DNA from: Nostoc sp. S4
GTDB taxonomy: Bacteria; Cyanobacteriota; Cyanobacteriia; Cyanobacteriales; Nostocaceae
Reading direction: 5' to 3'
Assembly (NCBI GenBank): GCA_029379225.1
Contig: JAQYWR010000032.1
Location: 1-64,000, forward strand
DNA: 64,000 bases
The position numbers and the translations under genes are program-made. Below the pieces are notes generated by a model. That model ran no database searches, was not told where the DNA came from, and was given only the letters and a program-made list of their open reading frames with translations. Positions 1 through 8,915 of the stretch are shown here, piece by piece. Within the stretch, counting starts at the first letter, position 1. Every line of letters begins with the position of its first letter.

Positions 1-54
1 GCTGCTGGTAATGTTGCTCCTGTAGCAATGACTGCTCCTGCTATCAATGGTTAA
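1..54 (+). CDS. psbA: Photosystem II D1 protein, C-terminal end (partial)
   Basis: Frame 1 reads AAGNVAPVAMTAPAING and then TAA. The ending APVAxTAPAxNG matches the processed C-terminal extension of cyanobacterial D1, the reaction-centre core subunit of photosystem II that sits in the thylakoid membrane. CtpA normally cleaves this tail so that the new C-terminus can ligate the manganese cluster. Only 17 residues are in the window, so the D1 isoform cannot be told. A hairpin follows 20 bases after the stop. Confidence 0.88.
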   Translation, partial: AAGNVAPVAMTAPAING

Positions 55-74
55 TCATCGAGCTTAGTTAAATC

Positions 75-110
75 AAAAACGCTCTCTGGAAACAGGGGGC
101 GTTTTTATTT
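75..110 (+). terminator. Intrinsic terminator after psbA
   Basis: The arm AAAAACGC (75-82) pairs with GCGTTTTT (99-106) around a purine-rich loop, and T residues follow. It starts 20 bases after the psbA stop codon, where a Rho-independent terminator would be expected. It separates psbA from aroC. Confidence 0.75.
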
Positions 111-193
111 TTGTCGATTTTGATTATTCAAAAAGTTTCTTTTGCAAAAACTCTAGTTAGAATACATAAGCCTCACCCTTTTTCCTGACTATT

Positions 194-1282
194 ATGGGCA
201 ACACTTTTGGTCATCTATTTCGGATCGCTACTTTTGGCGAGTCTCACGGCGGTGGCGTGGGAGTTGTAATTGATGGTTGTCCTCCACAACTAGAAATTTC
301 GGCACAAGAAATTCAAGTAGAACTAGATAGAAGGCGTCCAGGACAAAGTAAAATTACGACTCCCCGGAAAGAAGCAGATATCTGTGAGATTTTATCAGGG
401 GTATTTGAGGGCAAAACTCTGGGAACACCTATATCAATTTTGGTGCGAAACAAAGACACTCGTCCCCAGGACTACGACGAGATGGCACAAAAATATCGTC
501 CTTCGCACGCGGATGCAACTTATGATGCAAAATATGGCATTCGCAATTGGCAAGGTGGAGGTAGGTCGTCAGCGCGTGAGACAATTGGAAGAGTAGCAGC
601 AGGTGCGATCGCTAAAAAAATTCTTCGCCAAGTTGCCAATGTAGAAATTATCGCTTACGTCAAGCGGATCAAGGATTTGGAAGGTATAGTGGATCCAAAT
701 ATTGTTAGCTTAGAAGAAGTGGAAAGCAACATCGTCCGCTGTCCTGATGCTGAATGCGCGGAACGGATGATTGAATTAATCGAGCAAATTGGCAGACAAG
801 GTGATTCTATTGGCGGTGTAGTAGAATGTGTAGCCCGAAATGTGCCTAAAGGTTTAGGCGAACCAGTATTTGATAAATTGGAAGCTGATATTGCTAAGGG
901 TGTTATGTCTTTGCCTGCTAGCAAAGGCTTTGAAATTGGTTCCGGTTTTGGTGGGACGCTGTTAACAGGAATTGAACATAACGACGAATTTTATATTGAT
1001 GAAAATGGCGAAATTCGCACTGTAACTAACCGTTCTGGTGGTATTCAAGGGGGAATTTCCAACGGAGAAAATATTATTTTACGAGTTGCTTTTAAGCCAA
1101 CAGCAACAATTAGAAAAGAGCAAAAAACAGTAACTCGTGAAGGGGAAGAAACGGTTTTAGCCGCAAAAGGAAGACACGATCCTTGTGTGTTACCACGTGC
1201 AGTTCCGATGGTAGAAGCGATGGTGGCATTAGTGTTGTGCGATCATTTATTACGGCATCACAGTCAGTGTAAAGTGCTGTAA
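194..1282 (+). CDS. aroC: Chorismate synthase
   Basis: This 362-residue protein converts 5-enolpyruvylshikimate-3-phosphate to chorismate with reduced FMN, the last common step of aromatic amino acid, folate and quinone synthesis. The family signatures are present: GESHG at residues 15-19, [10 protein letters not shown] at 121-130, and the C-terminal [18 protein letters not shown]. The length is normal for the bacterial family. The ATG at 194 gives the conserved [19 protein letters not shown] start, so it is secure. The gene stands alone between the psbA terminator and a long gene-poor stretch. Confidence 0.97.
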   Translation: MGNTFGHLFRIATFGESHGGGVGVVIDGCPPQLEISAQEIQVELDRRRPGQSKITTPRKEADICEILSGVFEGKTLGTPISILVRNKDTRPQDYDEMAQKYRPSHADATYDAKYGIRNWQGGGRSSARETIGRVAAGAIAKKILRQVANVEIIAYVKRIKDLEGIVDPNIVSLEEVESNIVRCPDAECAERMIELIEQIGRQGDSIGGVVECVARNVPKGLGEPVFDKLEADIAKGVMSLPASKGFEIGSGFGGTLLTGIEHNDEFYIDENGEIRTVTNRSGGIQGGISNGENIILRVAFKPTATIRKEQKTVTREGEETVLAAKGRHDPCVLPRAVPMVEAMVALVLCDHLLRHHSQCKVL

Positions 1283-1670
1283 AGTTACACAGTATAACGC
1301 TTAACTTTTAAGATAGTTGCTACAATTACAGCAGATTTCAACAAGCGTGAAGTACACATCTTGGTTTGGTAACTAGGGCACAAAGCCTATTATAATCCAC
1401 CAATCCTGACGCCTCGGCTAAGCTTCATTGCTTTACTAGTGAATTTACTAATTATGCTGTATTTTTTATTTTTCAAAGTGATAACAGAGCATTAAAAACA
1501 CATAAATAAAGTTGTGGGTAATGCGTTATATTGCCTTTGATATCTTCAAGATGCAACTTTCAGACGAATTTATTTATTACTTATGATAGTTACTAATACT
1601 CATTGGATGAGTGAAAATGGATAGAAGGCATAAATGAGGTAAACAGATTTTAGTCATTGAGGTTCAAAGC
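1283..1670. other. Gene-free stretch downstream of aroC
   Basis: The stretch is AT-rich and has no convincing open frame on either strand. I saw no clear terminator hairpin directly after aroC and no tRNA-like cloverleaf. It may carry the promoter of the small gene at 1671. Confidence 0.5.
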
Positions 1671-1910
1671 ATGGACTCAACAGGTGAAGTTCTAATTGTG
1701 AACTCGTCCTGGTATCTTCCACTGCCGTTGAAAGAGTATGCAATGAGCCGAGTAACTGTCTACTTTTATAGCAACGGCTGGGTTCCAATTAAATATTGTT
1801 CTTTGCAAAAGGCAATTTTGTTGTACCATAAAGCAAAATTAGAAGCTAAGGAAATTTTCTTATTTCCTATTGATTTAGATCCAAATAAATTCTCAACTTA
1901 TTTTAACTAG
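1671..1910 (+). CDS. Small hypothetical protein (79 aa)
   Basis: I do not recognise this protein. It begins at ATG 1671, with GAGG about 9 bases upstream as a possible ribosome site. The middle is rich in aromatic residues (VTVYFYSNGWVPIKYCSL) and the C-terminal half is lysine-rich with alternating hydrophobic residues (LLYHKAKLEAKEIFLFPIDL), which looks like a small folded soluble domain rather than random translation. There is no signal peptide or membrane segment. Isolation in AT-rich DNA leaves the call tentative. Confidence 0.45.
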   Translation: MDSTGEVLIVNSSWYLPLPLKEYAMSRVTVYFYSNGWVPIKYCSLQKAILLYHKAKLEAKEIFLFPIDLDPNKFSTYFN

Positions 1911-2538
1911 AATGCATTTAGGTCAATCATTTTTCAAAAAACTTTGCAATTAATAGAATCGGTTATAGTGGCGTGCACAAGTACGCCTTTACTAATAAAT
2001 ACTATTAAAGCATTAATATTAAGTTACAAGCTAAAATTTTTATTTTGAGTTAACAATTTATTATATTTTTTAAGTGGCAATACACGTTATACTAATTCCG
2101 TTTAATTAGTTATAATTTAAAACTTTTCATATCTCTGCATTTCCCGTTTTTGTGTCAGTCTTAATATTAGGCGTTCATCTAGATAATAGTAAATGTGCAA
2201 ATTCCAAAACTTTTAGCGTAGGAATGGGCTTTTGTTCCGTACTGCTGAATTAACAGTTTGTTCAAGTCTCTTGAATCTTATTGCTGGAGTTTTTCAAACA
2301 TTCTCTAAGAGGATGTATTAAAAGTCTTATTATGCTTTTTAACCAAATGTAAATACATAAATCAATTTTAACATAGTGTGGGGTTATACACCCTTATATC
2401 TATATCTTGAGAGATAGGTAAACTATAGCAGTTTTCATTTGTACAAATTTCCCAACTTTGAGACAGGAAATTCTGGAAACTGCATTATCTCATGTGTAGA
2501 AAAATATTAGTTGATACTATAAACCTGAAAGATAATTT
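1911..2538. other. Gene-free AT-rich stretch (628 bases)
   Basis: No open frame longer than about 60 codons with protein-like composition was seen on either strand, and no repeat family recognised elsewhere in this window. The base composition is more AT-rich than the flanking housekeeping genes. It could hold a small RNA or promoter, but nothing in the sequence proves it. Confidence 0.4.
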
Positions 2539-2739
2539 ATGATTAGTCGAACTTTAGACTTGATTTTTATCGATAGCTTTGCCTTTATAATTAACAAAAC
2601 GCTAGGCTTAATACTTAGTACTAAAATTTGCAACTATTCTTGGGAGGGAAAAACTAAGGAGGGATCTCAAACAGAACAACTAGATGCTCATCAGCTACCT
2701 CAACTTTCAACACCACAAAACGTTGAACACGGGCATTAA
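2539..2739 (+). CDS. Possible small hypothetical protein (66 aa)
   Basis: This is an ATG-initiated open frame with a hydrophobic N-terminal half (LDLIFIDSFAFIINKTLGLIL) and a polar C-terminal half ending QLSTPQNVEHGH. I recognise no family. A strong hairpin lies 34 bases after the stop, which supports a real transcription unit ending here. The ribosome site is weak. It could be a genuine short peptide or a chance frame. Confidence 0.3.
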   Translation: MISRTLDLIFIDSFAFIINKTLGLILSTKICNYSWEGKTKEGSQTEQLDAHQLPQLSTPQNVEHGH

Positions 2740-2772
2740 AACTAAATAAATAGATGAATCTTCCTATAAATC

Positions 2773-2812
2773 ACCCCATTGATTTTATTCAATGGGGTAG
2801 AGATATTTTAAT
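2773..2812 (+). terminator. Strong hairpin, probable terminator
   Basis: ACCCCATTGA (2773-2782) pairs perfectly with TCAATGGGGT (2789-2798) around the loop TTTTAT, followed by AGAGATATTTTA. The 10-bp stem with a small loop fits an intrinsic terminator for transcription from the left, although the downstream T tract is imperfect. The inverse orientation would serve nothing obvious, because the regulator gene on the other strand ends at 2991. Confidence 0.6.
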
Positions 2813-2990
2813 AACAATGTTGTTAGTTAATACATAGTTTTTGGTTATTTATAAAACTGTTTTCTCAGATAAATTATTGACTATTTTCTTTAATAGCCAT
2901 ATTTTTTGTAAAAAGCCTCTGCTTGTCCATTCTTATTAGTCAACAAATAAACCGTTCAAGTGGCAATCTACGATGCACAAGTTTTAGTAA

Positions 2991-3620
2991 TCAAACTAAA
3001 CCTGAACGCAATGCAACTACCGCTGCTTGCACGCGATCGTCTACTGCTAATTTATTCATAATGCCCCGGACGTGAGTTTTGACAGTATTGGGACTGAGAT
3101 AGAGTTTTTGTGCAATCTCTGGGTTGCTCAATCCGTCTACCATTAGTTTCAACACTTCTAATTCACGTCCAGATAAGTTGGCGGTGTTATTGGTGGGTGA
3201 GGGCGGTTTAAGATTGTCAATTACTCGTCGGGCAATTTGCGGATCGAGATAAGCTGCACCATCAACTGCGGCTGCGATCGCATTTAATAATCGTTCCACG
3301 CTTGCACCTTTGATACAATATGCATCCGCACCGCTAGACAGTGCAGCAATAATTTCTGTCTCTGTTTGATGTGATGTCAGCATCACCACATGAGTTGCTG
3401 GTAAGGCTGCCTTAATTTGTTGTGTTGCTGCAATCCCATCTAATCGCGGTAACCCAATATCCATAACTACAACATCTGGTTTTAGTTGCAGTGCAGCTTG
3501 CACGCCTAAATAACCATCTTCAGCTTGTCCAACAATCTCCAAATCAGGATGAGCCATCAACGATTGCTCTAATCCGAGTTGCATCATTGGATCGTCTTCA
3601 ACAATTAATACTTTTAACAT
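2991..3620 (-). CDS. NarL/FixJ-type response regulator
   Basis: This 209-residue DNA-binding response regulator has a receiver domain (1-120) with acidic D9/D10, phospho-acceptor D54 in VVMDIG, T82 and K104. A LuxR-type helix-turn-helix follows (about 145-209; LSGRELEVLKLMVDGLSNPEIA, with NTVKTHV in the recognition helix). The start is taken at the ATG at 3620, because MLKVLIVEDD is the canonical receiver start; the longer frame would overlap era. It lies 11 bases after the era stop, so the two may be co-transcribed. No partner histidine kinase is in the window, so the signal is unknown. Confidence 0.9.
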   Translation of the reverse strand: MLKVLIVEDDPMMQLGLEQSLMAHPDLEIVGQAEDGYLGVQAALQLKPDVVVMDIGLPRLDGIAATQQIKAALPATHVVMLTSHQTETEIIAALSSGADAYCIKGASVERLLNAIAAAVDGAAYLDPQIARRVIDNLKPPSPTNNTANLSGRELEVLKLMVDGLSNPEIAQKLYLSPNTVKTHVRGIMNKLAVDDRVQAAVVALRSGLV

Positions 3621-3631
3621 AAGTTTATTTT

Positions 3632-4606
3632 TTACTCTTCTACGCGATAGCCTAATTCGGCTAAACTCACCCGTGATTGTCGCCATTTTGGCTCGACTTT
3701 CACGAACAGTTCTAGATAAACTTTGCCAGCAATTAATTTTTGGATTTGTTCGCGGGCTGCGCTACCAATTGCTTTGAGCATCGACCCACCTTTACCAATG
3801 AGTATGCCTTTTTGGGAATCACGCTCGACGTTGATGGTAGCTAGTACACGAGTAATGTTAGCAGTTTCTTCTACTTGGTCTATGGCGATCGCTACTGAAT
3901 GGGGTACTTCTTCACGAGTCAAAAGTATAATTTGTTCTCGAATCAATTCTCCCATGATAAAGCGTTCTGGCTGGTCGGTTACCAAGTCGGGCGGATAATA
4001 TAATGGCCCTATTTCTAAATGTTGTATTAATAATTCTTGCAGTTGTGGTAATCCTGCATTCGTCTTGGCTGAAAATTTGACGATTTCCCATTCATAAGAC
4101 TTGGCCATCTCGGCGTAACTATCATTTAGAAACTGGGAATCATCAGGTTGTTGGTCGATTTTGTTCGCACCTATAATTACTGGTGTTTTGCTGCGAGTGA
4201 GCAAATCAGCAATGTAGCGATCGCCTGCTCCACAAGCTACTGCTCCGTCTACCACAAACAGCACTACATCTACCGATTCAATGGCTATTTTGGCATTTTG
4301 CACCAATACTTCGCCTAATTGATGGTGCGGCTTATGAATTCCTGGTGTATCTACAAAAATTAACTGCGCCTGTGATGTAGTTAAAATTCCTCGCAAACGA
4401 TTACGTGTGGTTTGCGCTACTGGTGATGTAATGGCTATTTTTTGTCCTACTAATTGATTCATTAAAGTAGATTTACCGACATTAGGACGACCAATAATGC
4501 CGATGAAACCCGATTTAAAGTCAGGAGGAGCCTCAGGGATTGTTACTTCTCCTGAAAAAGAGAAGGTGTAATCATCAATACTAGTCACCTTTTGCTCCAC
4601 CTTCAT
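3632..4606 (-). CDS. era: GTPase Era
   Basis: Era is a GTPase that binds 16S rRNA and helps 30S subunit maturation. G motifs are all visible: GRPNVGKS at 39-46, DTPG at 86-89, NKID at 148-151 and SAK at 179-181. The C-terminal KH domain has the RNA-binding loop GILIGKGGSMLKAIG. At 324 residues it is a little longer than the usual 300 because of a roughly 30-residue N-terminal extension, as often seen in cyanobacteria. It lies directly upstream of the NarL-type regulator on the same strand. Confidence 0.96.
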   Translation of the reverse strand: MKVEQKVTSIDDYTFSFSGEVTIPEAPPDFKSGFIGIIGRPNVGKSTLMNQLVGQKIAITSPVAQTTRNRLRGILTTSQAQLIFVDTPGIHKPHHQLGEVLVQNAKIAIESVDVVLFVVDGAVACGAGDRYIADLLTRSKTPVIIGANKIDQQPDDSQFLNDSYAEMAKSYEWEIVKFSAKTNAGLPQLQELLIQHLEIGPLYYPPDLVTDQPERFIMGELIREQIILLTREEVPHSVAIAIDQVEETANITRVLATINVERDSQKGILIGKGGSMLKAIGSAAREQIQKLIAGKVYLELFVKVEPKWRQSRVSLAELGYRVEE

Positions 4607-4744
4607 ATTTTAGAGTTGGAATAACTTGGTTTTTTCTGAATCTGAAAACAGACATAGAATCACCCTAGCATTTTCGGGGATTACTTTTGTTGAGGTTTAA
4701 TCTACTACTAGCTCCACACTCATATTTTACAGCTGGGGTAACTT
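4595..4744. repeat. Imperfect 33-base direct repeat of the era start region
   Basis: The sequence at 4595-4627, which includes the era start codon, recurs with six mismatches at 4712-4744. Both copies share CTCCAC, TCATATTTTA and TAACTT in register. This looks like a small local duplication upstream of era. It has no evident regulatory meaning. Confidence 0.5.
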
Positions 4745-4927
4745 AATTGTCAGAATTTAAGAGTCAGAATTTAGGAGCCTCACTGGAGACTTTGTAAGCA
4801 AGGCGACAGAATGGTTGGGAAATCAACGGTGGTACGGGTGCTTGATTTTCTCCAAATTAAGAAGTTGAGGCTTCCAAATCTAGTAAAAAATTGGCGTTGC
4901 AGAATAGAAATATCAATTAGGGCGATC

Positions 4928-5140
4928 GCTATCAAATGTCCAAGGTGTGAATCAACTCATATTCGTAAGAATGGGCGGCAACGTGGTAAACAAAACTACA
5001 TATGTGTCAATTGTCAACGCTAGTTGATTAAATCTTACGATCAAAAAGGATACACGGAAGATATTAAAAATGAATGCCTAGAAATATATGTCAATGGTTC
5101 TGGGTTCCGGGCAATAGAAATAGTTAACTCAAACTTTTAG
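4928..5140 (+). pseudogene. IS1-type transposase fragment (InsA-like zinc finger), decayed
   Basis: The frame reads CPRCESTHIRKNGRQRGKQN followed by YICVNCQR, the CxxC...CxxC zinc-finger start typical of IS1-family InsA proteins. A TAG at 5021-5023 stands where the family has glutamine (RQFI), after which the same frame continues as LIKSYDQKGYTEDIKNECLE and stops at 5138. The catalytic domain is absent. It is therefore a dead remnant, and I saw no terminal inverted repeats around it. An ATG 117 bases upstream opens the same frame but adds no recognisable sequence. Confidence 0.72.
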
Positions 5141-5160
5141 GAATCTCTGCATAATATTTA

Positions 5161-5314
5161 AAAAAATTTCTCAATCTACTCTTAGCAGACCCGAACGAAT
5201 TACAAGTTACACAAAAGGTTGACCGCTACGGTAATATTTATTGGCAAGCTTATGACCCTGTAACCGGAAAATCTAAACGTGTCTATGTGGATTGAACAAT
5301 TTTACAGATACTAA
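5161..5314 (+). pseudogene. Remnant of a small cyanobacterial protein (YWQAYDPVTG type)
   Basis: Frame 1 gives ADPNELQVTQKVDRYGNIYW then QAYDPVTGKS, which I recall as the core of a short conserved cyanobacterial protein of unknown function. Its usual ending, a tryptophan-rich WIEQ motif, is present one base out of frame as SMWIEQFYRY and then TAA (5282-5314). A deletion plus frameshift has therefore broken the gene. The family assignment is from memory and should be checked. Confidence 0.45.
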
Positions 5315-5318
5315 AAAT

Positions 5319-5972
5319 ATGACACAATTAACTTTAGTAATTGGCAATAAAAATTATTCATCTTGGTCGCTTCGTCCTTGGCTAGCGATGAAACAATTTA
5401 GTTTAGAATTCGATGAAATTCGGATTCCGCTTTATGGTTCGGATTCTTCAGCAAAAACTTGGCAATACTCCCCCTCAGGAAAAGTACCTGTACTATTACA
5501 TGATAAGGTAACTGTGTGGGACTCTCTTGCTATTTGTGAATACCTAGCAGAAACATTTCCGATGCAATGGTGGCCAGAGGATAAAACAGCAAGAGCATTT
5601 GCCCGTTCTATCACTGCCGAAATGCACTCTGGTTTTCAAAATTTGCGTCAGAATATGCCGATGAATTGCCGAAATAAATACCCTGGCAAAGGTTTAGCAT
5701 CTGGCGTACAACAAGATATTGACCGCATTACTAATATCTGGAAACAATCACGTCAAAAATTTGGGTCTAATGGCGATTTATTATTTGGCAATTTCACAAT
5801 TGCTGATGCGTTTTTTGCTCCAGTTGTTTTGCGATTTGTAGCTTATGATGTGCAATTAGATGCTGTTGCTAGAGATTATGTAGAAGCAATTTTGGCATTA
5901 AGCGCAATGCAAGAGTGGATAAATGCAGCAAAGAATGAAACAGAAATTCTGACTCAATTCGAGTTGTCATGA
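5319..5972 (+). CDS. Glutathione S-transferase family protein
   Basis: This 217-residue protein has an N-terminal thioredoxin-like domain (1-80) with NKNYSSWSLRPW near the start, the cis-proline motif GKVPVL at 54-59, and the glutathione gamma-glutamyl site DSLAICEYL at 68-76. An all-helical C-terminal domain with the N-capping motif FTIADAFFAPV follows. Such proteins conjugate or reduce electrophiles with glutathione in the cytosol; the substrate is not predictable. ATG 5319 is preferred to the upstream TTG at 5292 because it gives the family start. Its stop overlaps an ATG (ATGA at 5969-5972) that opens the broken GNAT gene downstream. Confidence 0.9.
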   Translation: MTQLTLVIGNKNYSSWSLRPWLAMKQFSLEFDEIRIPLYGSDSSAKTWQYSPSGKVPVLLHDKVTVWDSLAICEYLAETFPMQWWPEDKTARAFARSITAEMHSGFQNLRQNMPMNCRNKYPGKGLASGVQQDIDRITNIWKQSRQKFGSNGDLLFGNFTIADAFFAPVVLRFVAYDVQLDAVARDYVEAILALSAMQEWINAAKNETEILTQFELS

Positions 5973-6443
5973 GATGGCAAGCAAAATATTTTAATTTGAG
6001 ATGCAAACCAGAAAGATATTCCTGCCATTATAAAATTGATTTATTTAAAAGCTGAATTTGATGGTTGTCCTGAATCTGTAGAAGCAACTCCTCAAAAGCT
6101 ACAAGTTGATTTATTTGGAGAAAACCCCCTCGCTTTTGTTATTTTAGCTGAGGTTGATGGCAAAGCTATTGGTTTGGCAACCTATCATTTTATTTATTCA
6201 ACTTTTTTAGCCAAACCTGGGATTTGGCTTGATGATTTATATGTGAAAGCTGAATATCGAAATCACAAAATTGGCGAAGCTTTGATGCTACGCTTGCGTC
6301 AAATAGCCCAAGAAAAGAGTTGTGGCAGAATTGATTGGACTGTAGCTATATCCAATGAGCGTGGAATTAAGTTTTATAAAAGCATAGGTGCGAATATTAT
6401 TAACAAGGTAAGATTGTGTCGCTTAGATAGCCAAGCGTTTTGA
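5969..6443 (+). pseudogene. GNAT acetyltransferase with an N-terminal frameshift
   Basis: From 6000 onward the frame gives DANQKDIPAIIKLIYLKAEF and continues to a full GNAT fold, including the acetyl-CoA loop region around LDDLYVKAEYRNHKIGEALM. The expected N-terminal strand (FNLR) is encoded in another frame from the ATG at 5969, which overlaps the GST stop codon. The two frames join if GAGA has lost two bases near 5999-6001. As sequenced, an in-frame TGA at 5997 blocks the start, and only a weak internal TTG (6036) could give a shortened protein. It is either a recent pseudogene or a sequencing error. Confidence 0.7.
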
Positions 6444-6519
6444 TTGCAAAAACATCCTAAATATCTAAATTTATTTTGTAGGCTACGATAACTGTACTAC
6501 CATAGAAGTTTAACAGATT

Positions 6520-7029
6520 TTAAGAAAAATTAATTTTCATCTTTAAAGAAATTCCGCCAACTCGGTTGATTGTTTCGCTACCGGGGACGACTGCAAAACC
6601 TAATCTTTGATATAAAGCCAAGGCGGGATTTGTGGCTCTAATGCTGAGGGATACTGATTGGTAGGATGTTTTGGCTGCTGCTAATAAATGCGTGAGTAAT
6701 TGTGTTCCTATGCCTTGATTTCGATATTCAGGGAAAATTGCGATCGCTAATTCAGGAATGCGATCGCTAATATAACCATATCCTTTATTTTCACCCGTTA
6801 ATAAACGCAGCCATGCTGCTCCTACTGGCTGATTACTACTTATTAAAATAGCAACAAAGCCACTATCATCTTTACGTCCCCAATTTTTCACATATTTTGC
6901 TAAGTCAGGATGATTCATTAAATCCTGCACTGTCAAATTACCTTCTTTTTTCAAATGTGCTGCTTCGTAAAGCATTTGCCATAGAAAAGGCTCATCTTTC
7001 GCTGTGAGCGAACAAATAGAATAATTCAT
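6520..7029 (-). CDS. GNAT family N-acetyltransferase
   Basis: This is a 169-residue single-domain GNAT protein that transfers an acetyl group from acetyl-CoA to an unknown amine. The acetyl-CoA pyrophosphate loop is visible as FPEYRNQGIGTQLLTHLL (R/Q-x-x-G-x-G/A pattern), preceded by ELAIAIFPEY, the beta-4 strand. The late motif NPALALYQRLGFAVV is typical of the C-terminal helix and strand. The start MNYSICSLTAKDEPFLWQML is normal for the family. It converges on the frameshifted GNAT gene but is not closely similar to it. Confidence 0.88.
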   Translation of the reverse strand: MNYSICSLTAKDEPFLWQMLYEAAHLKKEGNLTVQDLMNHPDLAKYVKNWGRKDDSGFVAILISSNQPVGAAWLRLLTGENKGYGYISDRIPELAIAIFPEYRNQGIGTQLLTHLLAAAKTSYQSVSLSIRATNPALALYQRLGFAVVPGSETINRVGGISLKMKINFS

Positions 7030-7257
7030 AAACTGCTATTATACCAAGTTGTCAAAGTTAATATTTTTGATAATCAAAGCAGCTATGTAATACTAATTTG
7101 AATAGTGATTGCGATACCAAAAGCTTGCCCTGTAACTTTTTCACGCTCCAAAATCAATTCCAAATTTAAAATCCTAAATAGTATAAGTGATTTTGAAGTA
7201 AATATTATCTCAGTCAACTTGGTATAAATCCTCTTGAAAATCCTGCTTCTGTGAAAC

Positions 7258-7812
7258 TTAAAATAATTTATTTAGCGGAGTCGATAAACCATCAAGGCTG
7301 ACCAGATTTTTCTGCTGTTGATATTCTCTAACTCCCTGTTCGCCTTTTTTACTAGCCCAGTTTACTAGAGTCTGGCGCTGACCTCGATATTCATAGAGTG
7401 GTACGCCAAAACCACAGGAAGTTTGTACTTCTTGGATCTCGGCGACAATAATTTGACGAGTTCCAGGCATTTCTGGAAATAGACAGTATAGTGAGTTCCA
7501 GTCTGGATAAGTCGGTAAAATCGTATTTCCTTGACCATAAAGACGCAGAATACAAGCAGGTTCCTCAAAGGCGCAAAACATGAAGGTAATTCGTCCATTT
7601 TCTTGTAAGTGGGCGGAAGTTTCGTTACTACTGCCTGTAAGATCTATATAACCTACTCGGTTGGGAGAGAGGATGCGAAAGCAATCCAAACCTTTAGGAG
7701 ACAAGTTGATATGACCTGTGGGACTCAAAGGTGCAGAGCCGACAAAGAAAAGGTGTTGGGCAGTAATAAAGCCTTGCAGTTCCTCAGTAATACAGTCAAA
7801 AAATTTAGCCAT
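7258..7812 (-). CDS. Pyridoxamine 5'-phosphate oxidase family protein
   Basis: This is a 184-residue split-barrel flavoprotein-like protein. The sequence has the pattern of this family: FFVGSAPLSPTGHINLSPKG near residues 22-41, RVGYIDLTGSSNETSAHL at 52-69, and ITFMFCAFEEPACILRLYGQ at 74-93. Members bind FMN, F420 or haem and reduce various substrates, so the reaction here is not known. There is no signal peptide, so it is likely cytosolic. It is a monocistronic gene with its own upstream region. Confidence 0.85.
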   Translation of the reverse strand: MAKFFDCITEELQGFITAQHLFFVGSAPLSPTGHINLSPKGLDCFRILSPNRVGYIDLTGSSNETSAHLQENGRITFMFCAFEEPACILRLYGQGNTILPTYPDWNSLYCLFPEMPGTRQIIVAEIQEVQTSCGFGVPLYEYRGQRQTLVNWASKKGEQGVREYQQQKNLVSLDGLSTPLNKLF

Positions 7813-8021
7813 AGACTGTCTGATTTGTATTAGTTTCCCTTCTTCTCAGCCTATGTCCTAGCTCAGAATCTAGCAAGGCCTATTTGCCGATGTCTGATGA
7901 CAAGCGGCTTATTGTGGGAGTGGGGGGATGTGGTTGACTTGGCGGTAGTTGAATCTCGACTTCGCTCGATTTTTCGCATAGTCGAAACTCACCAAGCGGG
8001 GGATGAGGGTGGGGAGAAGTA

Positions 8022-8546
8022 TTATTGTCTTATGTAACGACTGGCCATTTGTAGGGCGTCAGCGATATCGACATCACCATCGCCGTCAGCATCTAAGAAG
8101 GAATTTAGCACGGAATTCCCGCCAGTTTGGGGATTTTGAGTATTAGCACCCGATCGCAAAAAATTTAGTACTAAAGGTACAGCTAAAGGCAGCAATTGTT
8201 GAATCATACCAGGAGCTAACCCAGTACGCTGGGCAGCAATTTCAGCTACCTGCTGTTGTATACCAGGAGAAAATAGCGAATCGACTGCTTGGGGGTTAGG
8301 AGAAGTACCAGCATATTGATTCACTATAGCTTGTGCGGCTTCATTACCATCTGTTGCTTGCTTGTGTTGTAAAGCCGAACGAACTTGATTACCGACAATT
8401 GATAAAACTGATTGGATGGTAGAAGGGTCAGCACCAGTACGATCGCTCAGTTGGTTTACAGTGTTAACAATACTTCCTAGTTGACCTAAGCTGCCCTGTT
8501 GATTGGGATTAGTAACAGCGCCGAGAATTTGATCGAAAAGTCCCAT
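8022..8546 (-). CDS. DUF937 domain protein with a calcium-loop-like C-terminus
   Basis: This 174-residue protein starts at ATG 8546 (MGLFDQILGAVTNPNQQGSL), which is the usual family start. The longer frame to 8648 adds an unrelated N-terminus and lacks support. The body is a helical DUF937 region rich in Q, N and A, of unknown function. The C-terminus carries DADGDGDVDIADALQMASRY, a D-x-D-x-D-G repeat that looks like an EF-hand or dockerin-type calcium loop. No signal peptide is seen. The location and role are unknown. Confidence 0.8.
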   Translation of the reverse strand: MGLFDQILGAVTNPNQQGSLGQLGSIVNTVNQLSDRTGADPSTIQSVLSIVGNQVRSALQHKQATDGNEAAQAIVNQYAGTSPNPQAVDSLFSPGIQQQVAEIAAQRTGLAPGMIQQLLPLAVPLVLNFLRSGANTQNPQTGGNSVLNSFLDADGDGDVDIADALQMASRYIRQ

Positions 8547-8830
8547 AAATTTCTTTTTTCCTTTATTGTCAACAAGCTTGCCAAAGCTAGCTTGAAATTC
8601 TTTGATGTCAGCGAACTTTCGTAAGTCCACCAAGAAATTTTGACACACAAGCTTTTACTTGCTGCTAATTATTATGAAAAAATCAACTTCCAAAGACTAA
8701 TATCCCAAGGTGGAAGTTAAAAAATAATTTAGAATTTAGAATTTTCCAGTTTTACCTTAACAACTGTACGCCCTTACAACCAATTCATGTATTGCGAAGG
8801 TTTTTCTCAATGCTATTACAAGGCAATGTC

Positions 8831-8914
8831 GAGCCTCAGAAGGTGAAACTTGAGCTTTAGAAGGTGAAACTTGAGCCTCAGAAGGTCAAAGTTGAGCTTC
8901 AGAAGGTCAAAAAT
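8831..8914 (+). repeat. 21-base tandem repeat, four units
   Basis: Four consecutive units begin at 8831, 8852, 8873 and 8894, each close to GAGCCTCAGAAGGTGAAACT plus one base. Units differ at a few positions (GTGAAACTT versus GTCAAAGTT). The units are multiples of three but the second carries a TAG, so they are not coding. Confidence 0.88.
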
Positions 8915-8915
8915 C

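Noticed and set aside
605-612. GCGATCGC palindromes as operators
   Set aside because: This octamer (HIP1) occurs throughout the window inside and outside genes, including 605-612, so it is a genome-wide signature and not a local control site.
1660-1690. GGTTCAA as a possible tRNA T-loop
   Set aside because: No acceptor, anticodon or D stem could be built around it. No tRNA was found in the window.
8831-8914. Possible CRISPR array
   Set aside because: The four 21-base units are directly adjacent with no spacers, and no cas genes are near.
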